NCBI GenBank assembly: GCA_947367285.1
Contig: CANBDB010000019.1
Location: 1-17,015 of the forward strand
Direction of reading: 5' to 3'
DNA: 17,015 bases
Source of the DNA: an uncultured Clostridia bacterium
GTDB lineage: Bacteria; Bacillota; Clostridia; Oscillospirales; CAG-272
In this document: piece after piece, positions 6,465 through 13,304 of the stretch
Position numbering within the stretch: position 1 is the first letter of the stretch
Layout: every line of letters begins with the position of its first letter
Position numbers and translations under genes: made by a program
Notes under the pieces: model-generated
Told to the model about the DNA's origin: nothing
What the model saw: the letters and a program-made list of their open reading frames with translations, nothing else
The model's database searches: none

Positions 6465-6968
6465 TTATTTTTGCACTTTAATGCCCTTGGATTTCAAAAA
6501 TTCGATAAATTCCTCGGCATTTCCGAGCGTAAAGGAGTCTTTTTTGAATATATAAGCAAGCTTTGCGTTAGTCATAACATAAATATAGTTCTTGGTTTGT
6601 TCCACGTTCCTAATATTATCAAAATGCAACGTGTTTTTTGTTTCAAGAATGATATGTTCAATCCTATCCTCAAAAACTGAAATTTCAACAATTAAATCTT
6701 TTCCGTTAGAAGTTTCTTTGTCTCGCGCTATTAAAATTTTTACTTTCTGCAAATATGAAAACAGGAACACAAGAGCCATCACAATGCCTAAAACCAAATA
6801 AAAGGCAAAAAGTGAAATGTCATAAGTCAAAAGGGAGAACAAAATCAAAACAGTATAGCCTATATAGACAATTTTGAAGTGAGTTGCCGTAAGGTAGTTG
6901 TGCTTATAAAACTCCTTTATGGTTTTCTCATCTCTCACAAAGCTATTTTTAAATAAAGGTTCGTTCAT
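6465..6968 (-). CDS. YcxB-like two-TM membrane protein
   Basis: This 167-aa protein has two adjacent membrane segments at about residues 32-49 and 52-73 and a cytoplasmic C-terminal domain. The C-terminal segment (FEDRIEH, LHFDNIRNVEQTKNYIYVMTNAKLAYIFKKDSF) resembles the YcxB-like family (PF14317-type), whose function is unknown. The pattern of a short strand-rich domain after two TM helices is typical of it. A weak ribosome site (AGGGTAG) precedes the ATG. It lies 14 bp downstream of the lipoprotein gene and 3 bp upstream of RAYT, so all three are probably one transcript. I am fairly sure of the family and have no evidence on the role. Confidence 0.65.
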   Translation of the reverse strand: MNEPLFKNSFVRDEKTIKEFYKHNYLTATHFKIVYIGYTVLILFSLLTYDISLFAFYLVLGIVMALVFLFSYLQKVKILIARDKETSNGKDLIVEISVFEDRIEHIILETKNTLHFDNIRNVEQTKNYIYVMTNAKLAYIFKKDSFTLGNAEEFIEFLKSKGIKVQK

Positions 6969-6982
6969 ATATCTACCCTAGC

Positions 6983-7426
6983 TTAAAATCCTATACCCAA
7001 AACAAGCTCAAATGACATAATTCCCTCTCCATTCAAATCTTCTACAACTATTGCGTTAAGATCAAATATTCTTTCTCCGATTAAAACCTTATATCCTATT
7101 GTATATGTGGTTTGCTGCGTTTTGGGAATCACAGTTGACGAAAAATGTGTGTACATTTGTGTTAATTCTTTGTATTCAACATTACTTGAAAGCACCAAAT
7201 TGAATTCCGCCTCGAATTTGTTTACCATATCCTCAAGGTCGGTTTTAGAAATATTAGCGTCCGGGTGAACATAGGTAGCCGCTTTTTCAAAATTTCTATC
7301 ACCGAGCGCACCAACAAATTCCTTGAGCAAAGCATCTGCATTTTGGGCATCTTCGATAATATTACAAGACGAGAAAAAAGTTAGACACAAAGCGAGAATA
7401 AGAACCAAAATGATTATTTTTTTCAT
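6983..7426 (-). CDS. Putative lipoprotein, unknown function
   Basis: This 147-aa protein is exported and probably lipid-anchored. MKK is followed by a hydrophobic stretch and a lipobox-like FSSC with C21 as the modified Cys. The mature part begins NIIEDAQNADALLKEFVGAL and reads like the small secreted NTF2/DUF4878-type domains (DRNFEKAATYVHPDA), but I cannot assign a family with certainty. The Met at 7424-7426 is chosen because AAGGAAG lies at correct spacing and the signal peptide then starts normally. A start 24 bases upstream would place an unneeded charged leader ahead of it. It is the first gene of the three-gene block inside the deo cluster. Confidence 0.75.
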   Translation of the reverse strand: MKKIIILVLILALCLTFFSSCNIIEDAQNADALLKEFVGALGDRNFEKAATYVHPDANISKTDLEDMVNKFEAEFNLVLSSNVEYKELTQMYTHFSSTVIPKTQQTTYTIGYKVLIGERIFDLNAIVVEDLNGEGIMSFELVLGIGF

Positions 7427-7500
7427 ATTTTCTTCCTTTCGCAAAGTCAATTTTTTGGATAGCTAATTACAGTTTTTTAGATAAGCAGAGCTTTTTAGTC

Positions 7501-7597
7501 GCTTTTTCTTTGAAGCGAAAGGCCCAAAGAAAAAGCTAACAAAAAGAAATGCCGCTTTGCGCTAACGCCGCGCGGGCGACCGCTTTTGAAAAAGCGG
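7501..7597. repeat. Hairpin-rich intergenic segment downstream of deoD
   Basis: The 180-bp gap between the lipoprotein gene and deoD has no credible ORF but two perfect palindromes. One has 12-bp arms (GCTTTTTCTTTG, 7501-7512 and 7525-7536, loop 12). The other is CCGCTTTT-GA-AAAAGCGG (7580-7597). Neither is followed by a clean U-tract on the - strand, so they are imperfect candidates for a deoD terminator. The second resembles the hairpin at 14464-14479. A dispersed repeat family is possible. Confidence 0.6.
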
Positions 7598-7631
7598 TGC
7601 AAAACAATCGCGAAAATTGAGCATCAACAAG

Positions 7632-8372
7632 TTAAATATTCTCAAGCTTAACCGCGGTTTCAAGCGCGAGGGTCATCATATCCGTAAAGGAGTTTTGGCG
7701 CTCCTCGGCGGTACAGCCCGTATGCTCGATAAGGTTATCGGAGATTGTGCAAATCGCAAGAGCGCGCTTGCCGTAGCGAGCCGCGTTCATATAGAGCGCT
7801 GCCGCTTCCATTTCAACCGCCATAACGCCCATCTTTTCGCCCCACTCACAGTCGGGGAGAGCACCGTTTTCACGGAGGGGTGCATCACGGTAGAAGGTAT
7901 CGGACGAAAGAATATTACCAACCTTATATTTAAGGTTCAATTCCTCAGCAGTCTCAACGCATTTGCGGAGCATTGTGAAGTCGCAAATGGGTGCATAAGT
8001 GCCGGGAAGTTTAAAGTTACAAGCAAAATTGGAGTTTGTGCAAGCGCCCATACCCATTACGATGTCACGAAGCTGAATATCGTTTGTGAGAGCACCCGCT
8101 GAGCCGATTCTCATAATGTTTTCAACACCAAAGAAGTTATAGAGCTCGAAAGAGTAGATGCCGATTGAGGGCATACCCATACCACTCGCCATTACACTAA
8201 CCTTAACTCCCTTATAAGTTCCTGTGTAGCCCTGAACACCGCGCACGTTATTTACAAGAACGGGGTTTTCAAGGAATGTTTCTGCTATAAATTTTGCGCG
8301 AAGGGGGTCGCCGGGCATGAGCACGGTCTTGCCAAAATCGCCTACTTCCGCTTTAATATGAGCTGTCGCCAT
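7632..8372 (-). CDS. deoD: Purine nucleoside phosphorylase, DeoD type
   Basis: This 246-aa cytoplasmic enzyme, normally a homohexamer, splits purine (deoxy)nucleosides with phosphate into base and (deoxy)ribose 1-phosphate. It is collinear with E. coli DeoD: H5 near the N-terminus, VLMPGDPLRAKFIAETFLE with G21 and R25, NNVRGVQGYTGTYKG, R88 in MRIGSAGA, EMEAAALY with E188 and E190, and the catalytic Asp D212 in TISDNL. VSVMASGMGMPSIGIYSFELY is the PNP/UDP signature. The start lies 20 bp inside the end of deoC, so translation is coupled. Its product feeds DeoB, encoded further along the same strand. Confidence 0.96.
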   Translation of the reverse strand: MATAHIKAEVGDFGKTVLMPGDPLRAKFIAETFLENPVLVNNVRGVQGYTGTYKGVKVSVMASGMGMPSIGIYSFELYNFFGVENIMRIGSAGALTNDIQLRDIVMGMGACTNSNFACNFKLPGTYAPICDFTMLRKCVETAEELNLKYKVGNILSSDTFYRDAPLRENGALPDCEWGEKMGVMAVEMEAAALYMNAARYGKRALAICTISDNLIEHTGCTAEERQNSFTDMMTLALETAVKLENI

Positions 8373-9030
8373 TATTTTGTTCTCCTGTCTTTACGATTTT
8401 TACAATTCTTGATGTACCGAGACGGCTTGCACCGAGGTTGATAAAGTCCTCAGCATCCTTAATAGAGGAAATGCCGCCCGCTGCCTTAATGAGAGTTCCG
8501 TTTGAAACGTGATTTGCAAAGATCTCAACGTCATGGCGTGTTGCGCCTGCGGTAGAGAATCCAGTGCTTGTTTTGATATAGTCCGCTTTACTTTCGGAAA
8601 CGATCTCGGTCATCTTAACCTTTTCCTCGTCAGTGAGAAGGCAGGTCTCGATAATAACCTTGAGAATTTTGCCGTTGCAAGCATCCTTAATAGCGTTGAT
8701 TTCAGCGAGAAGCTCGTCGTACTTTTTGTCCTTGAGCCATCCGATATTGATTACCATATCAATTTCGTCCGCACCGTTAGCAACTGCATCCGCAGTTTCA
8801 AAAACCTTGGTAGCTGTTGTGCTATAACCGTTGGGGAAGCCGATTACCGTGCAAATTGCGAGTCTTTCGCCGCAATATTCCTTTGCCTGCTTTACATAAG
8901 AAGCAGGAATGCAAACGGACGCGGTCTCGTATTTCATGCCGTCGTCGCAAATAGCTTTAATTTCAGACCAAGTAGCACTCTGTGCAAGAAGTGTGTGGTC
9001 AACTTTTGATAAAATGTCTTTGATTTCCAT
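8353..9030 (-). CDS. deoC: Deoxyribose-phosphate aldolase
   Basis: This 225-aa class I aldolase cleaves 2-deoxy-D-ribose 5-phosphate to acetaldehyde and glyceraldehyde 3-phosphate, the last step of deoxynucleoside catabolism. The Schiff-base lysine is K153 (YIKTSTGF). The proton-relay residues are D91 (EIDMVINIG) and K182 (IKAAGGIS). VCIPASYV and VIGFPNGYSTTATKVFE are family-typical. I start at MEIKD (9028-9030) because AAAGGAAAA precedes it and family members begin here. An in-frame start 42 bases upstream would add a non-conserved leader overlapping the UTR. It is the first gene of the salvage cluster, and its 3' end overlaps deoD by 20 bp. Confidence 0.95.
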   Translation of the reverse strand: MEIKDILSKVDHTLLAQSATWSEIKAICDDGMKYETASVCIPASYVKQAKEYCGERLAICTVIGFPNGYSTTATKVFETADAVANGADEIDMVINIGWLKDKKYDELLAEINAIKDACNGKILKVIIETCLLTDEEKVKMTEIVSESKADYIKTSTGFSTAGATRHDVEIFANHVSNGTLIKAAGGISSIKDAEDFINLGASRLGTSRIVKIVKTGEQNNGDSSY

Positions 9031-9076
9031 AATTGTTTTCCTTTCTTTTTGTGGGTTTAGATGGTTTTCCAATATA

Positions 9077-9105
9077 AGTATATCATATATATATTTAATT
9101 TACAA
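9077..9105 (-). promoter_or_regulatory. Sigma-A type promoter of deoC
   Basis: On the - strand, TTGTAA (9100-9105) is separated by 17 bp from TATACT (9077-9082) in a very A+T-rich stretch. The -10 lies about 47 bp upstream of the deoC start. Nested palindromes at 9127-9168 lie just upstream and could hold a regulator. Confidence 0.6.
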
Positions 9106-9126
9106 GATTTTTTTGATGTCTTTTTT

Positions 9127-9168
9127 ACGTTTTGACAGAAAATTGTCAGTAATATCAAAGAAAAACGT
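9127..9168. promoter_or_regulatory. Nested inverted repeats, possible operator
   Basis: ACGTTTT (9127-9133) pairs with AAAACGT (9162-9168), and inside lies TGACA-GAAAAT-TGTCA (9133-9148). The segment lies between the divergent deoC and holin-like genes, upstream of the deoC -35. Regulatory use is inferred from position and symmetry only. Confidence 0.3.
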
Positions 9169-9216
9169 GATAAAATTAGATTGGGAATGGAAATATTTAT
9201 GAAAGGAGAGTGAAAA

Positions 9217-9447
9217 ATGACTTGGGAAATTGCAGTTGGCATTTTTGGAATAATTTCCGCTTTTATTGCCGTTATGAACGTGGTGGTCAAGATAAATTCC
9301 ACACTTTCAAAGCTTGAGGCGGCAGTTGTTCAGCTAAAGGAGTGCATGGAGCACCAATCGGACAAAAATGCGCATTTTTATACGGTGCTTGCTGAGCACG
9401 AGAAGAAAATTTCCGCACTCGAGAGAGAAATGGGGGTGCGCATATGA
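9217..9447 (+). CDS. Small membrane protein with coiled coil, phage holin-accessory like
   Basis: This 76-aa protein has one N-terminal membrane helix (about residues 4-25, WEIAVGIFGIISAFIAVMNVVV) followed by a predicted coiled coil to the C-terminus (STLSKLEAAVVQLKE and HEKKISALEREM). This layout resembles small phage lysis-module proteins of the XhlA type, though no specific family is certain. GAAAGGAG lies ahead of the ATG. Its stop overlaps the next start (ATGA), so the two are co-translated. No endolysin or other phage gene is nearby. An isolated domesticated pair is one reading. Confidence 0.7.
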   Translation: MTWEIAVGIFGIISAFIAVMNVVVKINSTLSKLEAAVVQLKECMEHQSDKNAHFYTVLAEHEKKISALEREMGVRI

Positions 9448-9638
9448 AAATAGATTGGAAAAAGAAGCTCGCAAGCCGCAAATTTTGGGCCGCTCTCGGT
9501 GCGCTCGCGGTTGCCGCTTGCGCCCTGTTCGGTATCGATAATCTCACCGCCGAAAAGCTTGCCGCGCTCATCAGCGCGCTCGGAGTGCTCGCAACCTACA
9601 TTATTACCGAGGGTTATCTCGACGGAAAGTCGATGTAA
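9444..9638 (+). CDS. Holin-like small membrane protein
   Basis: This 64-aa protein starts MKIDWKKKLASRKFWAAL, a basic amphipathic entry seen in phi LC3-type and related phage holins (for example MKINWK...). It has two membrane segments at about residues 14-31 and 36-54, separated by the short polar turn DNLTAEK. A holin would oligomerise in the cytoplasmic membrane and release an endolysin, but none is encoded nearby, so that role is not demonstrated. The ATG overlaps the upstream stop. A strong hairpin terminator follows within 20 bp of its stop. Confidence 0.7.
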   Translation: MKIDWKKKLASRKFWAALGALAVAACALFGIDNLTAEKLAALISALGVLATYIITEGYLDGKSM

Positions 9639-9654
9639 ATCAATAAAATACAAA

Positions 9655-9678
9655 AACCACCCCAACGGGTGGTTTTTT
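9655..9678. terminator. Bidirectional intrinsic terminator
   Basis: AACCACCC (9655-9662), loop CAAC, GGGTGGTT (9667-9674), then a run of T to 9678. On the other strand the upstream A-run gives a U-tract, so it can end both the holin-like operon (+) and the ATPase gene (-), which are convergent here. Confidence 0.88.
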
Positions 9679-9679
9679 A

Positions 9680-11989
9680 TTAAATTTCAATCACATTTAC
9701 GTCCGTTATTGCTTGTGCAAGCTCAACGTCGCGATTTTGGCAGGTGAAGAGCACGCACTGTGCGTTCTCGGCACGGTCGGCTATCGCGCGGAGTGTATTT
9801 TTGGCGCGTCTGTCATCAAGCTGGGAGAGGCACTCGTCCATATAGATGGGCGGATTTTTCTCACCAAGAAGCGTTTCTATGAGCGCAAGGCGAACGGAGA
9901 AATAAACTGCATCAAGCGAGCCCTTACTAAGCGAGTCGATATGGCGCGTAGCACCGCCTGCAAAGATGGAAAGTGACATATTTTCGTCCACATAAAGCTC
10001 GCTATACTTTCCGTCCGTTATCGCTGCGAGGTTTTGCTGTGCTCTATCCTTAATTCTCGGAGTGATGTCGGATTTTATGCGCTGTGATGCGAGGTTGACA
10101 GTTTCCATGGCAAGACGAATCGCTTCAAAGCGGAGCTTTAGAGTTTCAAAACGCTCTTCCTCGGCTTCGATTTCGGGGAAAATCTCGCTTGAAGGTCTTC
10201 TGCCTCCCGAGGACACAAGTCCTCGCTCGATTGCAGCCTTATACTGACCGTACTGATTTGTGCGGTGGAGCGCAAGATCCCTCTCCGCTTTGAGTCTATC
10301 GAACGGTGTATTCTTTATCTTGTCCTCAATTTCAGGTGTGAGGCGCGCACGAATTGCATCCTCATTAAATCTCTCAAGTTCGAGAGTGATTGATTTAATG
10401 AGCGTGGAGTTTTGCTTTGCGCAGTCCTCAAGCTCGCTTTTTTGCTCAAGATAGGTCTTCATTTTCTCCGCAAGGGAGGAAAGTGCGTCGGCATCCCCAC
10501 CGTTCTCGGTAGAAATTCCGAATTTTGAGAGGAGGGAAGCCGCCTTAATTCTCTCGCTCGTGAGCATTTGCTCGCTCATGGACAGGCGCATTTTGGCGCT
10601 TTCAAGTGCCGCGGATCTTTCTTTATAAACGGTACGGCTTTCGTTAAATTTTTCAAGCATTTGCTTGAGCTCGGGAGCATTTTTTGCGCTGAATCCTTCG
10701 CCCATTTTATTAATAAAATCTTCAATTTCGCGCTTTGCCGTAGCATACTGATTATAGGAAACTATAGCCGCCGCCGAAAGTACCGCACCGAGAAACGCAA
10801 CCGTCAGTGCGCCCGAGGTATTATTCATGACAAACGCAAGAATTGCGGCAAAGACGAGTAAAATTCCACCCACAATTCCAAAGGAAGTGAAGAGGAAGAG
10901 GGAATTGCTCTGCTTTCTGAGTTTCGCACCGAAATACGCATCAGCGCTGCTTGGAGAGCCGTATTCCTCGATTAGCTCAGAAAGCGCGCCGCTATTTTGG
11001 TACGTTACCGCACCAAGATCTTTTTCACAAACTTCAAGCACTCTTTTTGCCTCACTGTGTTCGTTTTCGGCTCTTGTGAGCGCATCCGCAGTGCTTTTTG
11101 CAAGTGCGAGGGATTCGTATGATGCCTCTTTGGTATCAAAGCTTGCGCCAAGATCAAGCTCGCGGATCTTGTCCTTGAGCACTCCATCGCTCTTCCTGAG
11201 CTCGCGAAGCTCGGCAAATTTTCCAAGGCGCACCACGTCATCATATGTATCGCACATTCTTTGTGCTATTTCAAATTCTTCTTTTGATTTTGCAAGCGCA
11301 AGCTCGACCCTTTCAAGCTCGTCAATGTTTTTTGCGTTCTCGTTTTCTTGAAGTATCGCGCCACGGTGCTCGCTTCTCAGGCGCTCGAGAGCGGTCTCAC
11401 TCTCGTACATAAGTCCGCCCTTGCCGTTGACGTGCAAAATTCTTCTTCTTTCCGCGTCGAGCATTTTGATAGCACCCTTTACGTCGGTGCTTTCGTCGCC
11501 CGCGGAGAGAAGGTTATCAATTACTCCCTTAACTGCGTCGCCATTGAGCATCACGGTTTCAAGCTGCTTGATATTGCACATACTGTCGTATGCCTGAGAG
11601 TTTATTCCGAGAAAATGCTCTCCGGGAACTTCGCCCGTGAACACCTCGTTGCCATTCTCAAGGTCGATTACTCTCGCCTTGTCAGTGAAAGTTCCTCTCG
11701 CTCCCTCGCGTCCGATTCGCTCAATGCGATATCGCTTTCCGTCCACATCCTCAACAATCAGTGATCCTGCCGCAAGTCCCGTGTTCCATGAAATAGCGCG
11801 CTCGCGCTCTCCAACCGCAACGTTGGGATTCTTTCTTCCCACACCGTAGAGCGCAAATTTTATGAATGCCAAAAGTGTCGACTTGCCCGACTCGTTATCA
11901 CCTCGGACAATGTTCAAACCTTCAGACAAGCGAATGACCTTGTCCTTAAATTTTCCAAATTGGATTATGTTTAGTTCAATAATCTTCAT
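9680..11989 (-). CDS. SMC-like AAA ATPase, YhaN/SbcC type
   Basis: This 769-aa protein is the ATPase partner of an Mre11/Rad50-like pair. Walker A is GDNESGKST at residues 30-38, followed by a two-part coiled-coil region. Near the C-terminus are the ABC signature-like DSLSKGSLDAVYFSVRLAL and Walker B IYMDECLSQLDDRRAKN. Two hydrophobic segments sit in the middle of the coiled coil, at about residues 355-405 (LFLFTSFGIVGGILLVFAAILAFVM and GALTVAFLGAVLSAAAIVSY). This is like B. subtilis YhaN and unlike soluble SbcC, so the complex is probably membrane-tethered. It is shorter than B. subtilis YhaN. GGAGAG precedes the ATG, 12 bp after the nuclease gene. A role in DNA end processing or repair is inferred from the pairing. 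Confidence 0.88.
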   Translation of the reverse strand: MKIIELNIIQFGKFKDKVIRLSEGLNIVRGDNESGKSTLLAFIKFALYGVGRKNPNVAVGERERAISWNTGLAAGSLIVEDVDGKRYRIERIGREGARGTFTDKARVIDLENGNEVFTGEVPGEHFLGINSQAYDSMCNIKQLETVMLNGDAVKGVIDNLLSAGDESTDVKGAIKMLDAERRRILHVNGKGGLMYESETALERLRSEHRGAILQENENAKNIDELERVELALAKSKEEFEIAQRMCDTYDDVVRLGKFAELRELRKSDGVLKDKIRELDLGASFDTKEASYESLALAKSTADALTRAENEHSEAKRVLEVCEKDLGAVTYQNSGALSELIEEYGSPSSADAYFGAKLRKQSNSLFLFTSFGIVGGILLVFAAILAFVMNNTSGALTVAFLGAVLSAAAIVSYNQYATAKREIEDFINKMGEGFSAKNAPELKQMLEKFNESRTVYKERSAALESAKMRLSMSEQMLTSERIKAASLLSKFGISTENGGDADALSSLAEKMKTYLEQKSELEDCAKQNSTLIKSITLELERFNEDAIRARLTPEIEDKIKNTPFDRLKAERDLALHRTNQYGQYKAAIERGLVSSGGRRPSSEIFPEIEAEEERFETLKLRFEAIRLAMETVNLASQRIKSDITPRIKDRAQQNLAAITDGKYSELYVDENMSLSIFAGGATRHIDSLSKGSLDAVYFSVRLALIETLLGEKNPPIYMDECLSQLDDRRAKNTLRAIADRAENAQCVLFTCQNRDVELAQAITDVNVIEI

Positions 11990-12001
11990 ATGTGCTCTCC
12001 A

Positions 12002-13126
12002 TTAATCTACACCGATCTCGCGTTTATCAAGGGCGGCGAGGGCAAATTTAAGTGCCAATGATGCCTTTACGCGCTCGCGCTCGTCCGCAGAATTTAACTG
12101 TGGAAGAAGTTGGCGGTAAATCTCGCCCCTTACGGTCATATCGCCCTCGAGGTACTCAAGGTCAAAGTCCGTGCTACTGTTATTTTTGATTTGCAAGAGT
12201 GCGAGGTGGGAAAAGGCAGGTGAGGTTTCTATTCTAACCTTACCAACTGAATAACTCGACGGAACGGAGCCCGAAAGCACCACCCTGAGTGCGGTATTCT
12301 CACCATAGCCCTTTTGTGCGACCACGGTTTCGATTTTTCTAATCACATCCTCGTCATTGTTAAATGAGGTTATATCAATTTTTTCAATTTCGTAAGAGAG
12401 GGTCGAGAGCTTTATTCTCTCAAGCTCGGCACGTCCGCTTTCACGGTCGATATCCACGATATAAGCTCCGCCTTCGCCAAGCTCGTCAAAGCTTCTGCCC
12501 TGTGGAAAACCACTATAAGCAATAAGCGTGTTGCCGATTCTTTGAGGCTCTGGAGCAATGTGAACGTGTCCAAGCGCCGCGTAAGCAAAGCCTGCATCAG
12601 CTATCTCCTGCGCGTTGAGAGGCGCGTATTTGTGAAACTGAGAGAAGAGATTTCCGTGTGCACAAAGGATATTTATATTGGTGTCGGAGAGGGGAATCTC
12701 TGTTCCGAGCGGATTTTTCTCATATCTGTCGGATGTGAAGGCATATCCGATAACGCTCACACCAAGCTCGTCGAAGTCAAATCTGCCAAGCTCTGTCGAG
12801 GTGAAAACAAAAGCATTCTCGGGCAGTGCCTTATCGGCATACGTTCCGTTTTTGATATAGTAATCGTGATTACCGGGGGCAATCACAACAGAACAACCTG
12901 CAGTTGCGATGGCATCGAACACCGCTTTTCTGGTCGAGGCGGTGCAAAAAGGTGTATCAAATGTATCTCCCGAGATGAGCACAAGCTCCACTCCTCGCTC
13001 GCGGCCAATTTTAAGAGCTCTCGCAAAGCAATTTCTCAATTCTTCGCGTTTTTGATCCGCAACGTCCTTTTCAAAACCCGAAAAGGCACTGTCGAGGTGA
13101 AAATCTCCGAGGTGAAGTATTTTCAT
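12002..13126 (-). CDS. Metallophosphoesterase nuclease, YhaO/SbcD (Mre11) type
   Basis: This 374-aa calcineurin-like phosphoesterase carries all five motifs of the Mre11/SbcD nucleases: D8-x-H10 (GDFHLDS), D54 (SGDTFD), N86-H87-D88 (PGNHD), H157 (AHGN) and H187-x-H189 (LGHVH). These bind two metal ions, usually manganese, and cut DNA ends or hairpins. The C-terminal 150 residues form the partner-binding region. GGAGG precedes the ATG. The ATPase gene follows after 12 bp. B. subtilis YhaO is the closest functional analogue I know. SbcD proper is the alternative, but the membrane-anchored partner favours YhaO. Confidence 0.9.
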   Translation of the reverse strand: MKILHLGDFHLDSAFSGFEKDVADQKREELRNCFARALKIGRERGVELVLISGDTFDTPFCTASTRKAVFDAIATAGCSVVIAPGNHDYYIKNGTYADKALPENAFVFTSTELGRFDFDELGVSVIGYAFTSDRYEKNPLGTEIPLSDTNINILCAHGNLFSQFHKYAPLNAQEIADAGFAYAALGHVHIAPEPQRIGNTLIAYSGFPQGRSFDELGEGGAYIVDIDRESGRAELERIKLSTLSYEIEKIDITSFNNDEDVIRKIETVVAQKGYGENTALRVVLSGSVPSSYSVGKVRIETSPAFSHLALLQIKNNSSTDFDLEYLEGDMTVRGEIYRQLLPQLNSADERERVKASLALKFALAALDKREIGVD

Positions 13127-13172
13127 TCTATTTTTCCTCCATCTATGAAGTTAAATAATATTTATTAGCCTA

Positions 13173-13201
13173 ATTATATCATAGGTATATCAACTTTTCA
13201 A
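13173..13201 (-). promoter_or_regulatory. Sigma-A type promoter of the nuclease-ATPase operon
   Basis: On the - strand, TTGAAA (13196-13201) and a perfect TATAAT (13173-13178) are separated by 17 bp. The -10 lies about 47 bp upstream of the nuclease start. Confidence 0.7.
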
Positions 13202-13304
13202 TGGCAAAGGGAGATTTGTTCACAAATTATTAATAAAAATAATGTAAAATGTATATATTATGATGGCGTGGTGTGTGCCATGCGCAAAAAAGGAGTGAGA
13301 AGAC

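Noticed and set aside
9132..9176. TTGACA with TAAAAT as a promoter for the holin-like pair
   Set aside because: The spacing is 33 bp, far from 17; no convincing alternative pair was found.
9199..9213. Four-codon ORF (ATG AAA GGA GAG TGA) overlapping the ribosome site of the first holin-like gene
   Set aside because: It is easily produced by chance from the Shine-Dalgarno sequence and nothing supports its translation.
10827..11351. Ser-rich open frame antisense to the ATPase gene
   Set aside because: It is a mirror of the coiled-coil codons of the ATPase, with low-complexity composition and no ribosome site.
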